Shown here: in pieces, positions 55,663-64,000 of the stretch
How positions within the stretch are numbered: the first letter of the stretch is position 1
Layout of the letters: each line of letters starts with the position of its first letter
NCBI RefSeq assembly: GCF_000283155.1
Contig: NW_004454181.1
Location: forward strand, 25,578,652 to 25,642,651
DNA: 64,000 nt
Direction: 5' to 3'
Source of the DNA: Ceratotherium simum simum
Lineage: Eukaryota > Chordata > Mammalia > Perissodactyla > Rhinocerotidae
The notes under the pieces: model-generated
What the model saw: only the letters and a program-made list of their open reading frames with translations
Told to the model about the DNA's origin: nothing
The model's database searches: none
Position numbers and translations under genes: made by a program

Positions 55663-56913
55663 TACAATGGAATTACATCTCCAGGTTTATATCTTCTCAT
55701 GTACTAATCCAGTAGTCCGTGGGGGCGGAGGAAATTTCTTTCTCCCAAAGTCCCCACGGGACTCCCAGAGAAAGATTCTCTTTGGCCACAGTCAGGTCCT
55801 GGAACCGTTGTGGTACCAGTCACTGGTGCCAGCACAGGGGGTAAGAAAGCTGGCCCAGCCTGGATGCCCTGCTGGTGGTGGTAGTTTGGGTGGGGACATT
55901 GTGGTCGCTGGGCCTCTCAGAATCACTTGGAATGGAGAGAGGAAGGCCTGCTGGACAGATGAAAAATAACACCTATACCCTACAGTAGGGAATATTTGGA
56001 AAGTGATGTGAGGATTTGATGATGGGAGGGAAAGGTGGGTGAACCAGAGGAGGACCTGATAGGATTGCCTGAAATGTTCTGGACCCTCTGGAACCACATG
56101 CGGATTCTCGTTGCTGCAGTGCAGAGTTACAATGTGGATATTGCTGGAGAAGAGAAGATTTGGGGTGTGTGTGTGTGAGTGTGTGTAGCGAGGGTGATGG
56201 GTGTGCACAGGAGGTAGCAGAGTGCAGTGGTTAAGCTCCGAAAAGTCTGGGTTCCTTATCTCAGCTCTGCCACTTTCTAGCTGAGCTACCTTGCGTCAAG
56301 TTCTTCACCTCTCCTAAGACTCAGATTCCTCATCTGCAAAATTGGGATGATAGTAATCCCTCCCTTGTGGGACCACTGTGAGGATTAAATGAGGTCAGGC
56401 ATGCATCGTGCTTCACACAGTGTCCAGCACACGGTCAATAGCACATTAATGGCAGCTATTATTATTATTTTAATTGAGGAGAAGTACCTTCAACTCATGA
56501 AAGATTTTGAGGGGATGACTTGCTTTGTGTGAATCCGGAGGGTAGAACCAGGGCCAGAGGGTGGAAGCCATCGTTCAACATAAGGAAGAACTTTCTCCAG
56601 AGCCTTCAAAGAAGGGCCAGGCTGCCTGGGGAGGTAGTGAGCATCCCTCACGGAGGTACTCAGGTAGGAAGTGGAGGATCACTTGGAGGGGATATACATT
56701 AAGTTGGAGGTTGGAGTGATTGTCTTTCAAGGTCTCTTCTTGCTCCAAGAGCCAGTGGCTCTCACCCCTCAGGGAGAGCCTTCACCATGTGAGTTGGGTG
56801 GCTGTTGTTGCAGAAACTCTCCAGGCTCCATCAAATCCACACACATTTGGGTTCCGACATACCCAGCCTGGGACTACGCTTGCAGCCTCAGAGTTGACTC
56901 TCTCCCTAACTTG
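55663..56913. other. Intergenic, no gene seen
   Basis: Contains a short GT-rich stretch (56165-56187), a forward MIR (56215-56465) and unassigned sequence. Confidence 0.5.
56215..56465 (+). repeat. MIR SINE, near full length
   Basis: Forward MIR from gcagagtgcagtggttaagctcc through ctcatctgcaaaattgggatgatagtaatcc and gaggattaaatgaggtcaggc to cattaatggcagctattattattatt. Confidence 0.85.
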
Positions 56914-56928
56914 TCCAACTGGAGTTTA

Positions 56929-57131
56929 AAGATTTATTTATTTATTTTTGGCCCCCAAAGCCCCAGTAGATAGTTGTATGTCATAGCTGCACATCCTTCT
57001 AGTTGCTACATGTGGGACGTGGCCTCAGCATGGCTGGAGAAGCAGTGCGTCGGTGTGCGCCCGGGATCCGAACCCGGGCCGCCAGCAGCGGAGCGCACAC
57101 ACTTAACTGCTAAGCCATGGGGCCTGCCCAC
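56929..57131 (-). mobile_element. ERE SINE (head plus body A)
   Basis: Minus-strand copy whose body is the reverse of caactagaaggatgtgcagctatgacatacaac. The perfect 15-bp duplication TCCAACTGGAGTTTA lies at 56914-56928 and 57132-57146. Confidence 0.93.
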
Positions 57132-57599
57132 TCCAACTGGAGTTTAGAGAGCGACGAATTGGTTTGTGCTCAGTAACCGTCTCAGGAATCCTGTGTGGAA
57201 GGCTCGGGAAAGTAGCTTCTGTCTTGGGGATGAGAGCCTGGCACCCCACTGGAGTGCTGAAAATATCATCCGTTCAGTCTCTGACCACTTCCTAAGTGCC
57301 TGGCACTGTGTGAAGCTCTGGTGTCAACTAAAATTCAGCCCAACCACATAACAAAAAAACCAAATAACCATAGCTTAGACATAGACGTTTTGTTTTTCTG
57401 TGTATAAGAGAAGTCTGGACATAAGGAGTTCCGGGTTGATGTGACAGGGCCATGCAATTGTCAGGGACCCAGAATCCTTCTAACTTCTTCTTTTTAGGGC
57501 AGCATTTCCCCAAGGTCTTCGGTCAGATAAATTTGGGGCACACTACAGACTATAACTCCTTTTTAGAGATTCACATTCAACTCTCGCGTGCTCAGGACC

Positions 57600-58060
57600 A
57601 GCACTGCTTCCTTGGTGCTTTTTATGGATAATTTTTTTTTAAAAAATTTGCTTTTTTACCCAAACAGTTCATATTTGTTATGAAAAAAACCTTTTTTTAA
57701 GTACAAACAATGCAGAAAAAAGACTAAAAATGAAATTGTCCTTATCTTTTCACCCAAAGAGAACCCTTAAGAGGAAGTTGGTATGTTCTTCGAGACCAGA
57801 TATAAAAAAATTACACAAATATAAATATTTACAAAAATGGGACCATTCTCACATACTATTCTAGAACCTGTTTATTCCATTTAGCAAGGTCTCACGAACG
57901 TCTTTCCATGTTAAGAAATACAGTCAAAGTTTCAAATTAATTCATTCGTTTATTCAACAGTTTGTTCAGTGTCTAAAAAGCGACAGGCGTGAACTACTCT
58001 AGGTGGGTTGGAAAAAAACAGAAGCTGTCTCTTCCTTTTGGAGCTCACAGCATTTCTCCT
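57600..58060. mobile_element. Old L1-like fragment and reverse L2 piece
   Basis: About 57600-57930 is AT-rich and resembles an L1 3' region (caaaaatgggaccattctcacatactattctagaacctg). About 57945-58060 resembles reverse L2 (ttcgtttattcaacagtttgttcagtg...). Confidence 0.5.
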
Positions 58061-58095
58061 CTGCACCGTGTTCCACCCTGTGGATTCTTCACCTC

Positions 58096-58120
58096 ACACG
58101 CACGCACGCACGCACGCATG
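58096..58120 (+). repeat. (CACG)n short tandem repeat
   Basis: Five to six cacg tetramers followed by gcatg; CpG-containing. Confidence 0.9.
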
Positions 58121-58265
58121 ATTTATGTAGATATGACTGTTTATTGAGATATACATAGAGTGAGGGGTTGACACCTCACAAGCACAGCTCCATGAACTTT
58201 TCCATATGTATGCACCCCTGTAACCACCACTTACATAGAGAACATTTCTGGTACCCCAGAAAGTT

Positions 58266-60569
58266 CCTCTTGCCCTTTCTCAGTCACAGATCTCTTAACT
58301 GAAACACATTTTGGAATGTGTGGATTTTTCACGGGAGTGGGTTTTGTCTCTAGAAATAGATAGAATTTGAGCTCGTCAGCTGAGCCAGTGTGCTGTGCCC
58401 TTCGTGCCCCTCGGGACAGGGCAGGCCAGTGGGCATGACTGAGGACCGGGAGTGTGCCCGTGGGCCCTTCCACCCCCCTACCCTCCCTGGGCATGCTGGA
58501 GGCAAAGGCTTCGGTGTCCTGCCCTCCCAGGTCAGAGATGAGAGAACTTAAAAGTGCTCCTCGCAGCAGCCCCTCCCTGTCCCGTCTGGTCTGGGCATGC
58601 CCTGAGGGAGAGGGCAGTGGAAGGGGGCACTAAGCAGGAGGTAGGGGTGGGAAAGAAAGGACTAAAGGCCCAGGTGGGAGGACGGGTGTCTGGGCACAGG
58701 GGTAATAAGTAAAAATAATATCCAGTGCTGAGGTGGGGGTGGGAGGAACGATTGAGGACATTTTAATAGGGATCGTGGATTAAATAATGGTATTGTATCA
58801 AAGTCAAATTTCTTGATTTTGATCCTTGTTCTGTGGTTACGTGAGGGACTGTTCTTACTGAGGAAATACACACTGAAGCCCTGAGGGATGCTGTCTTTGA
58901 CTTACTCAAATGGTTCAGATAAAAATAGATGTACGTGAATATATTTACGGAGGGAAGGGAACGGCAGAGGAAACGGGGCAAGAGGTAAACAAATGACAAA
59001 TCTGGGTGAAGGGTTTATGAAAGTTCCCTGTACTATTCTTTCAACTTTTTTAGAGGAAGTTTGAATTACAACAAGGTACAAAGTTACGGAAGATATTGGT
59101 GTCTGAGACCTGCCTGGGCTTCCAGTGTGTCCGCTCTGACGCTGGTGAACAGTGTGAGCTCAGGCAGTTCCCTGTCTCCCTTTGGTCCTAAGGTTCTGTC
59201 CACCGTGTGGGGGAGGAACTGACACCAGATGGCCTTTGTGAGACAGATCTGCTCAGCGTTCTGGAAACCTAAGGCGCTGGGTTTGTAGAATCACAGGATT
59301 ACCCGGGTGACCCACAGGTGACTGATCAGCATGGGGTTACCTCTACCTTAACCTTCCCATTTTCATAAACCATCTGCGGTACGGAGTTTGCTTCCTGCTG
59401 GAGAGGAGGGGAAGAGGTAGTGGTTTTCCAGTGGTTCCCTTTCTCCCAAATTTAAAGTAATAGAAAAATTACAAGTGTGGAAAATAGGGAATGACAAGCA
59501 AATACCAAGGCATCAGTAATGCCCCTACCCTAATGTTGGCACCGACTTGACGGGTTCAGGCTACCAGACGAGGAAGGAATCCCCACTTACTACACAGCTG
59601 GGGAAACTGAGGCCCAGAGGGGGGCCCGTAGATGCCCCCTGGTGGCAGGGTCCTGATGACAGACTATGTGGTGTGAATTTCAGACCAGCCCAATATTGGT
59701 TTTCAATATATAACGTTATTTTTTCTAACTATGTATGAAATATGTAACATTGAAAATACAGAAGAGTCTGAGGATCCATGTCTGGAGGATTTGCTTGCTG
59801 GTTTCCCTCCTCATCTAAGAGTCTCCAGAGTCTAGATAGAGCTCTCCTCTCTGCCTTTGGGCCCCACCCCGTCCCTTCCTTCCACCCAGCGGCCTGGGTG
59901 GGGCAGGGCAGGGCCTGGCAGGGCTTGGCTCCGTTCCTCAGCAGGGTGTTAGTGACTGCCAGATGACAGTCAGCAAAACACCCGGGCCCTGAGCCTTCCC
60001 TGCTGGTTCCTTCTCACCCCCCATGGAAAGTCGGGTTGGGGCTAGCCCAAGGACTGGGTGCTATACATGACACTCGCAGAGCCTGACTTTAAGAGGCCTG
60101 GACAATGAACCATCTATGCATTCTCCTACCTGAAATTTCACAGCACTTCATTCCTTTAACTTAAGCTTTGGTCAAACTCATTGGGTAGCCACGTCCACCT
60201 CCAGAGATCATTAGAAGATTGATTCTGTTTGTAGGGAGGGAAGGTGTCCTGCTTTTCTTTTGCTCACTCCCTAGAACCCTTTTCTCGCTTTTCTCAAGTG
60301 GGCCCCTGAGTTCTGCTTTGGGTCATCCCCCGTGGGCCTTATTGTGAGTAGGTCAAAGAGAGAATGCCTGAGGGCAGATACGGTTAAGTTGGTTTACAAA
60401 ATAGAATAAAAATAAGAGTGGTGATGAACCTGATGTTTACTGAGCTGCTATGTTGGGCTAGGCACTCTGCTGAGTGCATTACTTGGATGCTCACAATGAC
60501 CCTACGAGGTATGTATTTTCTTCTCCCTGGTTTATTCCTGTGGAAAACCTGGCTGGAGAGGTTAGATTA
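58266..60569. other. Intergenic, no gene seen
   Basis: Mostly unassigned; a short MIR-like reverse piece near 59590-59650 (ctggggaaactgaggcccagagggg) and a G/C-rich gggcagggcagggcc stretch near 59898-59925. No coding exon recognised. Confidence 0.45.
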
Positions 60570-61178
60570 CAGTCACGCACCGCTTAACATCAGGGATGCG
60601 CACCCAGAAATCCGTCGTTAGGCCGTTCGTGGTTGTGCGAACCTCATAGAGTGTACTTACACATCCTAGATAGTATAGCCTACTACACACCTAGGCTGTA
60701 TGGTACTGTCACCGACTAGTGCCCTGAGGAACTCAAGGGTGGGTTTGGAAGCATTTAACTGTTGTTATGTTAAGGAGACAACCAGTAGCCACCCTGAAGC
60801 TAACCAAGCCTCCCTGCAAGAGCTGTGCCCACAACATTGCCTTATTTTTAATGCAAAGATCTCTTCGAGGAGATTAAGCCTCATTACCATAATCTGCAGC
60901 GTACCCGCCTCTCCTTTTTGAATATTTCTTCCCTATCCAAATAAAAGTTCCTCCTTCCCTTTGTTCAGGGACGCCATGACTGTGGAAATGATGCCTCATG
61001 GCCTCCTATTTGCTACAAATACACTTTTCTTTGTGAGACAACTTCCACTGGTGTAGAGTCTTATTTAACTCACCAGGAGGCGAGCCCACGTGGTTCAGTA
61101 ACAGTACTAACCTTATAGGACCACTGTTGTACACGCGGTCCTTTGTTGACGGAAACATCGTTATGCGGCGCACGACTG
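60570..61178. mobile_element. Tigger-type MITE (TcMar), interrupted by a solo LTR
   Basis: Terminal inverted repeats: cagtcacgcaccgcttaac at the left; gttatgcggcgcacgactg at the right (reverse cagtcgtgcgccgcataac). TA dinucleotides flank both ends (60568-60569 and 61179-61180), as expected for Tc1/mariner. Without the inserted LTR and one copy of its duplication, the MITE is about 208 bp and reads through ggctgtatggtactaaccttatagg, the usual interior of this family. Confidence 0.85.
60707..61103 (+). mobile_element. Solo LTR of an endogenous retrovirus (class I-like)
   Basis: 397 bp starting TGT and ending ACA, flanked by the 4-bp duplication GTAC (60703-60706 and 61104-61107); 4 bp is typical of gammaretrovirus-like ERVs. 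An AATAAA lies at 60940-60945, giving the + orientation. No internal viral genes are present: it is a solitary LTR left by recombination. Confidence 0.8.
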
Positions 61179-61180
61179 TA

Positions 61181-61959
61181 CACACAGTTGGAAAGAGGAG
61201 TAAGGATGGGGTCAGGGATGCAAATCCAGGTCTGGCTCTGGGAGGAGGGGGTCACCGCTGCTTTGGGGGATTGGCTATCCACCAGCTCCTCACCATCTCT
61301 CTCATTGTCTCTGGCATCGGGCAAAGGCCCTCCTCCAGCCCCAAAGCCCCACACTCTGCTCAGACTGCTGCAGGGCGAGGCTTGGAAGAGCCTCAGAGAT
61401 GATCCATGCCAGCCGTCGTCCTCACTTGTACGGCTGAGAGAACTATGATCAGAGGCAGGGCCGCGGGGTTGCACAACTCTGGGGCATCATTTCGTGATAG
61501 TCCATGGGAATGTTGCTTCCCTGAGTTGTGAAACGCAGGGCCTGTGAGAGAGAGGCAGGGACTAGTCCAAGTCACTGAAAGAGTCAGGACTTGAACCGAG
61601 AGCCAAGGCAGCCCTGTGGGTGTGCTTTAGGGAAGGGGAAGGGGAAGTCTGGCCTGGTGGGTGCATGCCCAGGAGGCTTGGTGTCCACTCCAGCCATTCC
61701 TTAGGGGGAGGCCTTCCTGCAGGAGGATCCGCAGCCTCCTACACCTGGTCCCAGAGCACAGCTGGGAGGCAGAGGTGCCCGTGTCAGCTGTGCAGCCTCA
61801 CTGGGAACTCTTGTTACCTCGGGCCTGGGTGGCTCTTCAGGAAGGCCCAGCAGACAGTAGGAATCAGTGAGGCCTTCTCCCAGAGCCAGGCTCTGGCCTG
61901 GCGCCATCCTTTCACATGCCGCCAGCAAGCTCAGGGCACGGCGGGTCACTCCTCCCTTA
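61181..61959. other. Intergenic, no gene seen
   Basis: Contains a weak reverse MIR (about 61425-61600: gagagaactatgatcagaggcagg..., aggacttgaacc). The rest is unassigned. Confidence 0.45.
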
Positions 61960-62285
61960 CAAAGCCTTCCGTGGTGCCCTACCGCCTGCAGGATGGAGGA
62001 GTGCAGACAATGTCCCCAACTTTCAAGGCCTGCATTGCCTGGTTCTACTTTTCCAGTTGCATCTCAGGCCACAGCCCTCCTTGTGCTCCATCAACCCCAG
62101 ACCACTTACAACTATTGCCCAGCACCTTGAGCCTTCCTGCCCCCTGCCTTAGCTCAGCTTGTTCTCACCTCCCCAACACTTCCTCCTCCCTGACCTCTTG
62201 TTCTTACCCGGCTGAAATCCTACCCACCCTTAAATGCTCCGTACAAACCTATCTTCTCCAAGAAGTGTTGTCTTAGAATCAGAAT
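61960..62285 (+). repeat. L2 LINE 3' fragment
   Basis: Forward L2: aaagccttccgtggtgccctaccgcctgc..., aggccacagccctccttgtgctcc..., ttaaatgctccgtacaaacctatcttctccaag. Confidence 0.75.
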
Positions 62286-62316
62286 TATGTTTCCTCTGCG
62301 TTCTGAAAATATTCAA

Positions 62317-62398
62317 CCGTCCATCCATTTACCCATCCACCCATCCATTCACCCATCCACCCATCCACCCACACATCCATCCATCCATCCATCCATCA
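62317..62398 (+). repeat. (CCAT)n microsatellite
   Basis: About 80 bp of imperfect ccat/cacc tetramers ending in five perfect CATC units. It explains the His/Pro-rich ORF across it. Confidence 0.95.
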
Positions 62399-62774
62399 CG
62401 ACCACTGTGTCCTAGGTTTAAGGATTAAGTAATGAACACTGCATGGTCACTGTCCTCAATTAGCTCTTAGTGAGAGAGGCAGACACCTAAGCAAGGAAGG
62501 TAGTAAGCGCTGCCCTGGGGGAAGGGAGGTCAGCAGAAGCCTCACAAGGAGATGGGACAGTTAACACCCCTTTAATAAGTAAGGGAGACCTGCATGGGTT
62601 CAGCTCCACACTACATTTGGAATTAAAAGAACACCTGTTGGTGACAGGCAAGTTGTCCAGCATGCACAGTTTGGCACCAGCACTGTTGTGTGTGCTTAAT
62701 AACTCCCCATATTAACATCTTGCTTTATTTATTTTGCAGCATGCTTTCTTATGCATTCTCATGTGGGTCCCACA

Positions 62775-62925
62775 ATAACCCTGCTATTTATAGATGAAGA
62801 CACTGAGGGTCAGAGAGGTGAAGCGACTTGCCCACAGCACACAGCCAGTAAGAGGCAGAGCTGAGATGAGAACCCAGGTCCCCTGATACCTAATCCACTG
62901 GCCTTTCATCTGTATCTCAACTGCC
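62775..62925 (-). repeat. MIR SINE fragment
   Basis: Reverse MIR: tatagatgaagacactgagggtcagagaggtgaagcgacttgcccacagcacacagccagtaagaggcagagctgag... acccagg. Confidence 0.85.
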
Positions 62926-63204
62926 TCCTTTTGAGCTTCTTGCTTATACTCACTGCCTCTCTTTACCCCACAGGAACATGATAAACACTGTTCCTGCCTT
63001 TATAAACGTGGAAATTACAGCCATCAACTCTACCTTATTGAGGAGGAGTCTCTTCTACTGGGGACTTGGAACTACAACATTCGTTCACGTTCTAGGGATT
63101 CTCTTTCTGGTCGGCCATGCTTTGGCTGTGTGACCTTGGGCAAGTATCTTTACCTCTCTGGGCCTCGATTTCCCTATTATTTATTTATTTTGTTTAAATA
63201 AGCT

Positions 63205-63440
63205 TTTATTGGGTGCCTCCTCACTGCAGGTCCTACTCTAGGTGTTGAAGATGTAGTCTTGAACCACATTGACAGGGTCTCTGCTCTTAGGTGCTGACAT
63301 TATTAGGAGGAAACATAGAAATAATATAATTAAAATTAAATTTTACTGTGTAGTAGAGAAAAGACAAAGGATTCTTTACACATATTTGGCAAGCAGGCAG
63401 GCAAGGACTTTCCCAGGAGGTGACAGTGAGGCTCGTGTCT
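63205..63440 (-). repeat. L2 LINE fragment
   Basis: Reverse L2: cttttattgggtgcctcctcactgcaggtcctactctaggtgttgaagatg..., ggactttcccaggaggtgacagtgagg. Confidence 0.65.
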
Positions 63441-63639
63441 CATAACAGGAAGTCAGCTATTCATTCCTGACCTTCTAAGGCAAAAGCTAGTGCACAATTT
63501 CTGAAGCAGAAATAAGGATTTCCTTATTTATAAAGGGAAAAATCTTAACTTCCTCCATATACATGTTCCATATACTGGTTCATTTAAGAGTCCCACTCCC
63601 TTTGGAGGAAGTTATGATTTATTACATATATATTATATG

Positions 63640-63885
63640 AATATAATTGGGGTCTGGAGCCACACAGATGTAGGTTCAAATCCCAGCTCTGCCACTAACC
63701 AGCTCTGTGACTCAGAGAAAGTCATATAATCTTTCTGTGACTCTGTTTTCCTGTCAACAAAATGGGGATAATAATGGTAACAACCCCCAGAGGGTTGTTG
63801 AGGAGACTGAAGGAGATAATGCGTGTGAAGAATTGAGCCCAGTGCCTGGCATTTTATAAGACCTTAAGCCTCCTGGGGCTTATCT
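63640..63885 (+). repeat. MIR SINE, near full length
   Basis: Forward MIR: ggggtctggagccacacagatgtaggttcaaatcccagctctgccactaacc..., aaaatggggataataatgg..., gagcccagtgcctggcatttt. One of the best-preserved MIRs in the window. Confidence 0.9.
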
Positions 63886-63930
63886 CCTCTCCCCTCTCAC
63901 AGTCTTCTGCTCACCTTCTTTCTTCCGCTT

Positions 63931-64000
63931 TTTTTTGGTGAGGAAGATTGGCCCTGAGCTAACATTTGTTGCCAATCTTCCTCTGTTTTGTATGAGGGAC
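63931..64000 (-). mobile_element. Older ERE-type SINE, cut by window end
   Basis: A T run followed by ggtgaggaagattggccctgagctaacatttgttgcc, the reverse of an ERE body. The head lies beyond the right edge. Confidence 0.8.

Noticed and set aside
61620..62276. 218-codon + strand ORF, longest in the window
   Set aside because: The second half lies in a forward L2 fragment; overlapping ORFs exist in two other frames. Composition is that of GC-rich intergenic DNA.
62317..62398. Regularly spaced short repeats considered as a CRISPR-like array
   Set aside because: Plain tetranucleotide microsatellite without spacers, in a mammalian genome.
41601..64000. Search for exons of neighbouring genes expected near SPARC in mammals (FAT2 on one side, ATOX1 on the other)
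   Set aside because: No cadherin-repeat, transmembrane or copper-chaperone coding exons were recognised on either side of SPARC; in human these genes lie tens of kilobases further away.

Overview
This is a mammalian genomic window dominated by one protein-coding gene on the + strand: SPARC (osteonectin / BM-40), a secreted calcium- and collagen-binding matricellular glycoprotein. All ten exons are present. The noncoding first exon ends at 17064, the start codon is at 27218, the stop ends at 38890, and the proximal polyadenylation signal is at 40039. The nine coding segments join in frame to exactly 912 nt (303 residues plus stop), and every intron is GT-AG. I saw no frameshift or premature stop, so the gene looks intact. 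Organism: young SINEs of the perissodactyl ERE class (tRNA-like head, ggccggccc 5' end, clean target-site duplications) point to an odd-toed ungulate. The sub-type with 'ctggcggcccgggttcggatcc' heads could fit rhinoceros or tapir better than horse, but I cannot settle this without a repeat library. || Layout. 1-16.9 kb: intergenic DNA upstream of SPARC, with six ERE SINEs, L2 and MIR relics, old L1 pieces, CT-rich tracts and one unexplained 103-codon ORF near the left edge. About 16.88-17.06 kb: TATA-less GGA-rich SPARC promoter and exon 1. 17.1-27.2 kb: intron 1 (10.1 kb), with (CA)n and (GT)n microsatellites, one ERE, one MER3-like hAT relic and MIRs. 27.2-38.9 kb: coding exons 2-10. 38.9-40.06 kb: short 3'UTR with two miR-29 seed matches. 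40.06 to about 41.6 kb: probable long 3'UTR built from a reverse L2 split by a MER3-like element, with a lineage-specific ERE inserted further down. 41.6-64 kb: intergenic DNA with MER5 relics, an L1 3' end containing a nested SINE, an RTE/BovB-like derivative inside older L1-like DNA, and a Tigger-type MITE interrupted by a 397-bp solo LTR. || No other convincing protein-coding gene, tRNA, rRNA, CRISPR array or prokaryote-type system was found. The most interesting material is nested-transposon structure and how repeats shape the SPARC 3' end. Repeat family names are given from memory of consensus features and were not checked against a library.
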